From: Elysia crispata
Taxonomy: Eukaryota; Mollusca; Gastropoda; Plakobranchidae
Direction of reading: 5' to 3'
NCBI GenBank assembly: GCA_033675545.1
Contig: JAWDGP010005297.1
Location: forward strand, 274,001-338,000
Length of the DNA stretch: 64,000 bases
Shown here: positions 53,601-64,000 of the stretch, piece after piece
How the letters are laid out: the number at the start of each line of letters is the position of its first letter
Position numbering within the stretch: position 1 is the stretch's first letter
Position numbers and translations under genes: made by a program
The notes under the pieces: model-generated
What the model was told of the DNA's origin: nothing
Seen by the model: the letters and a program-made list of their open reading frames with translations, nothing else
The model's database searches: none

Positions 53601-54459
53601 TGAGTGTTGGGTATCTGGCACAGCCATTCATTGCCAGAGGTGGCTGATTCCTAATTGTGATACAAGGTTGTTGTACTGAAGTATCTAGAACTGACTGTAA
53701 CTTGGTGTTAATGAGGAGATGACAATGAGGTTACATGGTCAAGCTTGACCTTAAGATCCATATCAGTGTAAGAGATGGGTCTGGATGACTTTGGGGTAGC
53801 CTTGGTCTGTCTTGTAGCTTTTGCAAAAGTGGTTGTTTTTGCCTGTAAAGCTTCAAGAATAATGTGAAATGATTGGAAACCAGACTTCTCCCGTTTATTT
53901 AAAAGTTAGTTAAAAGTCCATTTTCTGACAAGTAACCCATAACAGATTATAGGTGACTTTTAACTAATTATTATCACGATGATGAGATGTAATTTGTTCT
54001 CTGAAAATGCGATACGATTAAATAAGGCCATAAGCCATTCAGGCAAATTATTGTATTCTTCACTGAATAGAATCAGACTAAATTAAATCAGCGGTTGAAA
54101 CTGGGAAATGGTTGATTTTATGGCTATAGGTAAGACTGGTTAATAGTAACTTCTAGTAAAACATATATTTGCAGAGTTTAAAAATTTAAAATTATTAAAA
54201 GACACAAAGTTCACGCAAGAAGTTGAGCACCAATAATCTTCAGAGAAGAAGATAACACACGTAAGTCCAGTAGCAGTAAGAAGGAAGAAATTCATGTCGT
54301 GCTAGCTTGACAATTCCCAGCAAACTGGCTAGCAGCATCTCCTGCTGTTCTCAAGTTACTCTGTAGAGCCTAATGGCTGGTGAGATAACATATAATTTAT
54401 TATTCTGTTTGAATCCTGTTTGGGTCCTGTATCATATTAAATCTATCTTCTACCCTTAG
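53601..54459. other. Upstream region of the phosphatase gene
   Basis: About 860 bases between the retroelement relic and the first coding exon. The last bases (CTTCTACCCTTAG at 54447-54459) look like a splice acceptor, suggesting a 5' untranslated exon further upstream. Confidence 0.45.
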
Positions 54460-54475
54460 AAAGAAAGTTAACAAC

Positions 54476-57400
54476 ATGGCTTCAAGAAGACGTTCATCAG
54501 ATTTTGAGAAAAAGGCATCTGTCAAGGAAAATGGTCATTTTCCTGCTGAATCTCCAGGATCCAGGAGATTGTTCATAATGCGCCATGGAGAAAGATGTGA
54601 TTTTGCTTTTGGAAGGTCATGGGTATCCAAGTGCTTTGATGATAAAGGTATGATTTTTTAAATCTCTTTGAACAAATTTAATTTTCATAGACAAGTGAAT
54701 TATTTATTAATTTTGAAAATAAATCTTTTTTATATAATGCTGAGAAAAAAATTTGAAAGTGAAAGTCTGCTTGATAAATACGACAATATCACTTGTTCCT
54801 CATTTGTTTGGTGTGTGAGAAGCAATTTGACATGATGCTCCTCAAATTTTGCAGAAAATTTGTACTGATGTGAAGTGCACTAGCCAGCAAAAGCTTTTAA
54901 AGGAACACATCAGATATTTTGACAAAATACTTGACACTGAGACCTGATTTTTCCATTAAGAAATGAGAAAGTACACTTTCTGTTAGACAAATTTTACTCA
55001 TTGTTTTTTATAAAGGTAAATTATAAGTTGTGCTGGGAAATAACATAAAAATTATAACGTAATGAACATTGCAATATTTTTTTTCTAGGTAATTATACTC
55101 AGACTGATCTAAATTTGCCGGCGACAGTGATACAGAGGGAAAACCACTTAGATTTTCTGAAGGACAGTCCTCTCACTGAGGTTGGCAAGTTTCAGGCAAG
55201 AGCCACAGGTGACTTTCAGTCATTTTATCCTTAATCATATTAGATTTAGAGCATTTTGATATAGCCTGCAATCTATCATTGGGGAACAATGTTCAATAAT
55301 TGTGTTGAGATGGTTTGGGCAAGGCTTTTAAATTCGGTCCAGAATTTGCCAGTTTTAAAGTTGAAATATGCCAAGGAGAACAGCTAAGCAAAGAGATTTC
55401 AGAAAAAGTAACTCATGCTCCAAAACTTTTATGTCAAGTTCATCAAGTTTTGTCAGCATTCCAAATATTTCATGCAATGCCATAAGTTATTATTTTATTG
55501 CAAATAAGATTGGCAGAAGATAAGTGAGATGTACGCATTTCCTAAAAAACTACAATAAAGCAGTAGATAGGATTAATAGCATTACAGGGAATAGGTGAGA
55601 TGCTCAAGTTTCTTAAGATAGCAAAGCAGGAAAAATAGACTTTAAATTAACAGAGATTTGAGTGATCAGGATACAAAAGAAAGAGGAGAAAGTATTTTAA
55701 TTTTTCATGTTGCACAAGGGCCTTAACCCTAGAGTTTATCACAGCCCCATACACAACTGCAAGTCAATCAACAATTCATCAGATAAGCTGATAATAGGCA
55801 ACATTCATGGCAGAGTAAAAATTAGAGTCTGACCAGTGGGTGTGACCTAACCAGGAGTGATTGATTCAGTTAGCCCATTGAGCATTACGCTCTCCTTTTC
55901 TTACATTCTAGGAATCCTCCCCCTTCCTTCCCCTTCTCCCTACCAGCCACAGGCTCTTTTCTGTATAGCTGGATGGTGGAACACACATACCCAGAATAAA
56001 TGCTTGCTACATACAAAATGTCAATTGTCTCTTTTGTAGCCGGCAACGGTGCTTTTCAATTCAGTATCTAATTGAATTCTGATTGATTGAAATAGATTGA
56101 TATTTTTCTGTAACTTAAAGAGGCAAATGTTCTGCTGAAACTTAATGGTCTTCAAATTAAGAGGGAATTCGAATTTTGTGGGGTGAAATAATTTACCATC
56201 TCATAAGATTGCTGTCTGTCATATTCAGATTGGCATTTTTTTTTTACATGCTCCACTTTGTTTGAGACTTGAGATGTCTCAACTATTTCTTGGCATCATC
56301 TTGTGTTATACTGAGGGAAGAAAATCTTTGAGTTGCAAAGCACAAATGTGCCAATGCCGTATTGTAACATGCATCATTTTTTTTGCCTCTCTATCAGGGG
56401 ATGCTTTAGGAAGAGAAGGTGTGAATATTCAGCATGTGTATTCATCTCCTTCACTAAGATGTGTGCAAACAGCCCAGAACGTTATAGATGGTAATTATTA
56501 TACTTGAAAGTAATGATTATTGTTGAATTTTACTGGGAATTCTCACTAGTTTGCATTTTTAAAACGAATTAGCTTTATTGGTCAAGAATTATTGGTGGAA
56601 ATTTAAAGAGCTTTTTCTAAAGAGTCACATGCCAGAAAAAACAGATATGTTATGCAGCAAAAGTTTAAGTTTACAAAAGATGGATTGCTTAGAATTTATG
56701 AATTTAGTTCAATAATCAGAAATTCAATTTGTTGTATTGTTAATATGAAAATTGATTCAGGAATTTGAAAAATATTTTTAAGGTATACAGAAATGTGGTT
56801 AACATGAGTTTAATCTGTGAGAGTGACGCTGTGTAGCTTTCAACACTTAAAAGTTGATGAGAAAAAATTAATTTGAAATAATCCAATCTACACAAAATGT
56901 TGTCTTACATATATTTCATTCCTTACAATGCAAGACTTTATTGTTTAGAAACTAGATTAAGAACCCATGACTTTGCTGAAATAGATTTAGTCATGTTTTG
57001 CTTGATCATTTCTAGGAATGGGCAATGATGCAAAGATCTGCATCGAACCGTCAGCGTTTGAATGGTATGGCTGGTACAAAAGTTCTATGCCGGTGTGGCT
57101 CAAACCAAGTCATTTAGCTCAGAGTGGCTTCAGCATTAATGTAGACCACAAGTAAGTTTCTGATGTCTCATTTGCATTACAAAAGTACACAGCTAGGTTT
57201 TTGTAACAACCTCTTGCTCAATTCAACTTGATCTCTGTTTTACAAACTGTAATAAGCTGTTTGGCAAGTGTATACTGAGGGACCAAATGTTCATTTAGGT
57301 AATCACATTCTCTTATCATAAAACTACCAGCTAAAAAAAATTAAGATGTTTCTTCCTAATGGATTTTTTCAGGCCATTTGTTGGACTCAAAGATTTACAT

Positions 57401-58728
57401 CTAGATGAGACTGTTGGAGAATACTATGACCGCTGCCATCGACTAGCAGAACATATTCTCAAGACACATGATGATGACGGTGAGTTTTGAACTAGGGTTG
57501 TTAGTATTACATCTCATTTTAAATATAAAGGATAAGAGGATGGCGAAAGTAGATGCATGATGAAATGAAATGAACAGTGACTCAAAAAATTTTATTTTCA
57601 TTCAATTAAAAAATTGTTTTGCAGCCTTTCATTTTGCTCCTTTGAATTTTGTTCTTTGATAACCAATCAGTTTGTTAATATTTGTTTTTATGTTTTTTTT
57701 TTGTAAAAAAATATTTCCTGAGAATTTATCTAGAGATTTCTTGTAAACTATTGGCCTTGCTTTTCCTTTCCTATCTATCCTTTCATCCCCCTTTGTTTCT
57801 CTTTATATATCTGTATGTCTTTTCAATCAACTCATTCCTTTCCCCCATTTCCCTCTTTCTCTGTCTTTTTGACTGTCTCTCTTTTTCTTGCAATCCTATT
57901 CTCTACCTTTCATCCACTTTCGCAATATTTTTACATGATTCATTTTTTTGGTACTTCTTCCTATATATAACCCCTGTTATATTTTTTTAATTTTTATACT
58001 TTGTATATTACAATTATTTGTGAATATCCTTGTGTAATTTCTTGTTCTTGTTTTTGTGTCTGATGAAGGTGTAAAGCTGGAAACTTACATGTTTTGTTTT
58101 GTAAATTTTGGAGCTGCTCTCTACTTGTCTCTTTTTTATGTGCTTTGCAACTATTCACAAAGCTCCTCCGTGACATTCAATTTTAGTTGACCTTCACGTA
58201 ATGCAACCTGTGTACCATTACAGCACACTTATAAGCTGTATAGTTTTTTTGTAAGGTGACAGCAGACCTTTTGATTAAAGTGCAACTAGATTTCTAAGTA
58301 GAAATTTATAGTGATCTTGTCTACTCCTGCGGTGTGTTGGATCTGAGGATGGGTCTGAGATTAAGGATTTTGATGCAAGATGTTTTAAGAGAATCAAAGA
58401 AGGGTGGAAAAAAACATAGATTTTTTTCTGTTTATTGAATGCAAAGTGTTCTTTGTTGGATTCGAGTTGGTCTGTATTGATTTATTTTTTTGTTGTGTGC
58501 TCTATAGGAGATATCTTGATAGTTGCTCATGCAGGCAGTCTTGACACATTTACACGACGTCTGCTGGGAAAGTCGGCTCGCAACTCTCAGGATATGCATA
58601 ACATCTTATCCAGTTTCACCTACTGCTGTTTATGCTGTGTTGCGCAGGATCCTGTCACGTCAAAGTGGAGTCTGGTGAAGCCGCCAATCCCACCCTTGCA
58701 TGATTTCAACTGGAAGGTGCTACAATGA
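54476..58728 (+). CDS. UBASH3: UBASH3/STS-like histidine phosphatase, stand-alone domain
   Basis: Six exons: 54476-54647, 55089-55208, 56398-56490, 57016-57151, 57373-57479 and 58508-58728. All introns are GT..AG and the frame is closed: 282 residues and a TGA. It belongs to the histidine phosphatase (phosphoglycerate-mutase-like) superfamily. The catalytic RHG motif is [15 protein letters not shown] (about residue 32-46). The second conserved Arg is in [15 protein letters not shown], the acidic residue in [13 protein letters not shown], and the second catalytic His in [17 protein letters not shown]. The RHGERCDF and [10 protein letters not shown] blocks plus the terminal [11 protein letters not shown] are specific to UBASH3A/B (TULA, STS-1/2) and insect ecdysteroid-phosphate phosphatase. 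Vertebrate UBASH3 dephosphorylates tyrosine-phosphorylated kinases; the insect enzyme releases ecdysteroids. No UBA or SH3 domain is seen upstream. The start is the first ATG after a probable acceptor at 54459, with good context (AACATGG). Substrate is unknown. Confidence 0.93.
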
Positions 58729-59130
58729 GGATTTGATAAGTGTTATCAGGTAGACAGGGTTATCTAGAAATAAGTATATTATGAGCATGACTTGGTTTTT
58801 CCATCAGTGTTATTTGATCATAAGAACCAATGATAATATTATGTATCAAAACACTGTTTTTAAATCAGTATTATTTGATCCTAGAATTATGATAATTATT
58901 AGAATTAGTGATATTATCTGTTCTGACATAGTCACTTAAAACCGATGTTTAAGGTCATTACACTTCAGTATAGTATTTGTTTTAACATTCTTCCAAAAAC
59001 ATTATATTTTATTAACTGAGCAGAGAGTATTCATGATTGGAAGTTTAAAATAATTTTAATTTTTTGTATCATCAGAATCAGTTGCAACAATAATTATTAG
59101 CATTGTTAGTATTATGACTGGTATCTTTCT

Positions 59131-59136
59131 AATAAA
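59131..59136 (+). terminator. Candidate polyadenylation signal of the phosphatase gene
   Basis: AATAAA about 400 bases after the TGA stop. Others follow (for example near 60322), so alternative ends are possible. Confidence 0.4.
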
Positions 59137-62100
59137 TACAGAAAGTTTGCCTGACAAATTCCACTTATAATCACAGATTTTCCTTTGGCTGCAGCTTTTG
59201 TAAAGTTTGTAATAGTTCTTTAACAAATAGCAACTTAGTGGGATTCCATGAAAATTGTGAGATGTTCCCATCTTAACTTCAGTTTTTTTTTTCTTTTTAA
59301 AATCAAAGTTTGCACAATGACAATTTATAGCAATTTATGTTAACATTTTTGACCTTAGAATGCTTTATGAATTATCAATTTATGACTGTGAGAGTGATTG
59401 CTCAGGTAGAAGTATAAAAAAAAAAACTCTTTATGTGTTTATGAAAACTTTGATGAAAGGATTGTTAACTTGTATTTCATCATGATAGTATTGTTAATGT
59501 TGTTAATTATTTCTCTTAAAGCATTGCCAAACTTTTTCTTTATCTTTTACTCTTTGGTCATATTGGCCTCTTTTTGAATTCCACCTTTCATTTTTTTTTT
59601 GTCCTACCTCTCAAGGTCCTACAAAATAACACTGAAACTCTGTTTTTTTGTTGCCATTTTTTCATTCTGATATACAACCCTAGTTTGCCATCAAGCCGCG
59701 TGTTTTTCATATATCATACTTGTAGCATATTTTTGTCACTAGATTATTTTAATCTCAACCTAACGACATGAACCCGGTATAAGTCATGTATTTTTGTTCT
59801 TTATGCTCAAAAGTTAATGTTTTTTCTTTCCTTGTGTATCTCTTGATAATTAAAAATCCTTGCTTTTCCTTGCTCATTTTTTTTTTTTTGATGAAACTGA
59901 AACATATATGGCATTCAGGTCTGCAAGAGATATTAAACAAGTCTATATTTTTAAAAAGGAAATCTACAAGATCAGTTCTGCTTATTTCTGTTTTAAGGAT
60001 CTGGAGCTAACCAGTGTTGTTTATCTCAGCAGAAAACCTTGAACTTATGAGTTAACTGTAATGTCAATGGTCTAAGCTTCTCATAGTCATATGGAATACC
60101 TCTGGTTATCTGACTTTATATCGTACTTGTTAAATGTTTCGTTTTATTGGTTGTATTTTTTTACAATTCTGAAATTTCAAAATTTATCACTACAACTTTT
60201 ATGTTCACATATCAACACGTCCATTTCTGTAGAGAGATCCTTTCTCATTTTATGTGCCAGAAACATTTTCTTCCTCATTCTCTAGCTCTAAGACAATGTT
60301 TTTCTGTTAGGTTTAACATTCAATAAATATGTATATCTGCAATGATTTGAAAGTTTAGTGAAAGCTTACAAGCCTTCTGTCTTTCCTATGTTATTATTTA
60401 TACCATTTGTAGTGCAAAGAGCTCACATTTACAAATCTCTAAGAGAGAGGACAAAGTTGTGAATAATTTCAACCTAAGAATGTTTTTTTAAATCATGTTA
60501 AGTATTTGAATACCCCATACACTCATTGCAGCTCAAAAGCCAAGCCTCATCTAAACAAGTTAGGTTGTGAAAGGAAGAGAAGAATAATGCACCAAATGCA
60601 GTTGATGCTCCACATCAATACCAACATGTTATGTTCTATAAATACTTATACATACAAAGGTCAGAGATAAATAATGAGAAAAGGTTTTGGTTGCATATCA
60701 CATAAATTTACAAGTCTTTAAAGGAATAGTATTTCTGATTTGTTCAATGTACCAGGACAAGTACATTTGTATGCATGTTTGAATTATTTCTTTACAAATT
60801 GTATTTCAACTGTCCTTTCAGTATCAATATTATACTGCCTGTTGTGTTTCAACAAGTCTATCAATATTAACATCAGATTGCCCAATGGCCGTTTTCACAC
60901 CATTCCATCTAATTTTTTACACAAAGCTTTCCATTTGCCACGGTAAATGATTTGTATATTTTTGTATCATTTACAATTACAATTACATATCTGTGACAGC
61001 CGTGGATGATATGAAAACTTAAAGATGTTTATGTTGTGTGGTACAGGTACAAAATGTTAAAATAATTTTTAGCGCTCTGGATGGATATCAAAGATTTTTA
61101 TTTGATTAGAAAAATTAAGTTATTTTTATGTTTAAGCAAAGCAATTCTGTAAGCATGATAGGGTCAAAAACTCTTTTCAATCGATTGTCCTCAAATAAAG
61201 CTGTTTGGATCTACTGGTAATCATAGATGTTTAGTTGTGTCCTCCACCCAGTCCATGTTAGACTTAAACCTGTTCCATTCCACCTCACAAAATAATGTGT
61301 GTAATATTATTTACTTAATGCATTCAGAGTGTTTATCTTTTCAAGAGAGCTTTCTTTTTCATACATCCTATATATGAACTGTGATTCTGCTCCTTATATA
61401 TATATATTCAACGATAACTCTATTTGGTTGAATCTAGTGCAAGGGTATGTGTGCACTTTGACCCATAATAAACATATTGAAATTAAATGTAGCAGCCAAA
61501 AAATCTGAATTTTCCACTTATCATCTTAAAGTATATCGTTTCATTGGCTACTTGTAAATTGCACAAGTTGTGCGCCAAGAATTTTATTATAAGGTATAAT
61601 AAATTTGTTCTGGAAAAAAATAAAGGTCACAGAGGTAGAATGCACTTTTTTATTTTTTAATATTTGACAAATTTGTGAAAACGGATGATCCTAACTTTTT
61701 TTTATTTCTTCTCATGTCGTACCTTTTTATTTTAACATGACATTCCATTTTTACTGTAGGAATTTGATAGCTTTTTTTTTATTATGCTTTATTCATGGTA
61801 TATGACTCGTCATGTCAACTCTTTTAGTTTCTCTAGTATTTTTAATTCTAACATTCTGACTCATGGTAAAATTCAAAGCCTATTCATTTTTTGTTCTTTT
61901 TAGTTCTTAAAATAAAATGTGTAATAAATCGAGTCTGATTTCTTTTATCGAAAGGGATTATATCTATAACTTTTTTTTTCTTTCCAATGAGTAGCAACTC
62001 ATGTAGCTGCGAATGAAATGTTTGCAATGCTAGTAGTTCTAAGAAACATGTTCATTATTTGAAACTATGTAAAATGCAAATTTCCTTTGCTCTATTTTAC

Positions 62101-62150
62101 TTATGAGCTTAAAAATAGTAACAATTCGGGTGTTAATGACCATTTTCAAA
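59137..62150. other. Downstream region of the phosphatase gene
   Basis: About 3 kb of A+T-rich sequence with several AATAAA hexamers and a short (TA) tract near 61395-61407. No exon or RNA gene seen; part may be extended 3' untranslated region. Confidence 0.45.
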
Positions 62151-62560
62151 TTCAATCAATCAGTTGCCCTGCTCTTTAGCGCAGGAGATCACAACCTCCC
62201 AACATCCTGTCCCTAGTCACTTTCAATGCATCTTCCACTCATCCTACTTTAGCCTCTTTTTTAGTCCATCCAATATCTTTTCTCGATGTTTTTCCCAGCT
62301 GCATTTTTCTTCGATCCTTCCACTTTGCCCCAGTTGTACAAGATGTTCTGGCATCTTTCTTTTCTTTCTTCTCATCACATGGCCAAAAAAAATTTCCTGG
62401 TGCTAACTTATTCGGCAGTGCGCACCATTATATCTACATCGCGTCTATCGACTTTTTTTCATATTTCGACATACTTTTTCAAGTCCGAATTTTTCTCCTA
62501 TTTGCTGTCTATAATTATAGTTCTCTATATGGACACTCTTTTCTTTTCTCTTGTATATCG
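62151..62560 (-). mobile_element. Second copy of the same LINE 3' end, decayed
   Basis: The minus strand carries the same C-terminal RT tail as at 20.9-21.1 kb, in broken frames: recognisable are EKILDGLKKRLK and the VTRDR block. The plus-strand signature CTTTAGCGCAGGAGATCACA then ACCTCCC parallels GTTTAGCGTAGGCAATCTGA then CCTCCC at 20931. It also ends in CAATCAATCAG (62153-62163), the same short repeat tail. Truncated and frameshifted. Confidence 0.75.
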
Positions 62561-64000
62561 ACATTGATAGCACCATGGTAACTGTGCGAAAGAGGCCCAG
62601 TGAGAAGAAAACCTCAGTCATGTCTTCATCTCTCTCAAAATGCCTCATGCTGGTGTGTTACATCGCAAAGTGAATGGCAATCCTTTTGGTACCGGTAACT
62701 TTGTTGCTGTGACTGGAGTTGTGGTGGGAGGATAAGAGTGGGGAGGGGAAGAAGTGAACCGTGGTGCAATCATTGGGCCATTAAGTGTGGTGCATCACAT
62801 TCAATGATTCATGGAAGTGGAGGGGCTTAGCCAACTGAGCTGAACGGTGGGTGTTTTGGGGCCTTGAAACGCTGTACTCTAACTTCCAAGCAAGAGAGTG
62901 ATGCACAGTCAGTCAGTCAGGACTATGCCAACACTTGAGATGCGTGCAGTACAACAGTTGCCAGCATAGAACCCACTGCTCACAGGTTGAATTTACATCT
63001 AGGGGAGGAGGGGAGGGAGAGTGTATGTGTACAAGAGGAAAGCCATATGAATATATCGAATTTTTCAAAACAAGGGAAGTAACCGAAAGTTTAAAAGCTA
63101 CTAGTGGTATAAAACAATGTTCTTTAAAGTACATGTAGTATAATTAAAAAAAAAAAAAAGAGATGTCTGAATTTAAATTAAGAGACATCTTTATATCGAC
63201 TGTTGCTTAAATCTATCTTCAATTGTCTTAATAAGTTGTATGATTTCAAATTAGCTACCTTATTATCAAATATAAAATTTCATCCACAGAGCAGGCTGAA
63301 GTACTTGAGCAATTGAAATGTTTTAACTGGAAATTTAATAGCTTTGCCAAAATCAATGATTCAAAACAAGGAAAAAACTTTAAATTTTATTTTAAATAAT
63401 TTTTATTCTCTTTATTCCCTAGACCGCATAAATTTGAATCAAGTTTGAAATATATAACGAGTCAAACATTTTAAATAATACATATGCGACAAGAACATGG
63501 AAGGGCATCGGTCTTTACCAGTTTCAAATTAAATACAAAAAGAATAAAATATCATTCACGTGAAGCTGCTGCGGTGGTAAATAACACTGTTAACAAATTG
63601 TTAACATTAACAAAACTAGCATTCTAATTTCTATCTTTTTGATTTTACAGAAAAAAAAAAACGTTCTGCATAATAGCTTCCAACTTGTGCAAAAAGAATT
63701 GAGTAAAAACCTTTCTCATAAAGACTTGTAAGAGTTTTCTGACAAGTTGAAAGATTACCGCAGAAACGGCAAACTCAGTATGTAATAACAGCAATTCAGG
63801 TTTTTTTTCCCCTGGTAAGATTTAACTTCAAGAAGCTCATATGAGATGTTTCAAGCAATTAGAGAAAGAAATACAAAGTTTGATCAGAACCATCCAAACA
63901 AACACAGTCAAAAGATAATCCAACACACTCCAACTCCATATTGCACAAAATGACAAAAAATATCTTGCAATCTCGTGGTTTGATGACAGTGAAGAAAGTA
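62561..64000. other. Right end of window, no genes recognised
   Basis: About 1.4 kb with a G-rich patch at 62710-62760 and 63000-63030. The open frames at 62913-63138 overlap on opposite strands and lack family features. Confidence 0.45.

Overview
The window is animal nuclear DNA, A+T-rich, with long introns bounded by GT..AG and many simple and dispersed repeats. An innexin (the gap-junction family of protostomes), YR/DIRS and RTE-like retroelement relics and long (AG/CT)n tracts suggest a lophotrochozoan. A mollusc, perhaps a gastropod, is my best guess; that is inference only. No bacterial gene organisation is present, and most short open frames are chance or repeat-encoded.

Four protein-coding genes can be supported. 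(1) 2712-6093, plus strand: six exons of a class I phosphatidylinositol transfer protein, with its 5' part and last few codons not found. (2) 16560-27912, minus strand, convergent with gene 1: an innexin with a complete coding path of 472 codons. It has two alternative first coding exons (27649-27912 and 27047-27313), each encoding a different N-terminus, first membrane helix and first half of extracellular loop 1. (3) 32487-34079, plus strand: an intronless F-box/leucine-rich-repeat gene resembling FBXL6. (4) 54476-58728, plus strand: a six-exon histidine-phosphatase gene related to the C-terminal domain of UBASH3/STS/TULA, as a stand-alone 282-residue enzyme.

Between the genes: a dimeric 40-bp minisatellite (about 698-1660); a second dimeric 47-bp minisatellite inside the last innexin intron (18493-18960); six long (AG/CT)n tracts, the largest 640 bp without interruption and only 260 bp upstream of the innexin start; palindromic elements at 12.6 kb and 49.4-50.0 kb; a pogo/Tigger-type non-autonomous element with TA target sites (35526-36000); a diverged tandem duplication (40.7-41.5 kb); two 3' ends of one LINE family (20.9-21.84 kb and 62.15-62.56 kb); and a decayed tyrosine-recombinase (DIRS-type) retrotransposon (about 50.6-53.6 kb) preserving traces of gag-like, RT, RNase H and recombinase parts in order.

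The genes do not form an operon-like functional unit. Signalling or membrane roles recur (lipid transfer, channel, phosphatase), but I see no evidence that they are co-regulated. The most interesting item is the innexin, whose alternative first exons would change the docking surface of the channel, and which carries an N-glycosylation sequon in the same extracellular loop.
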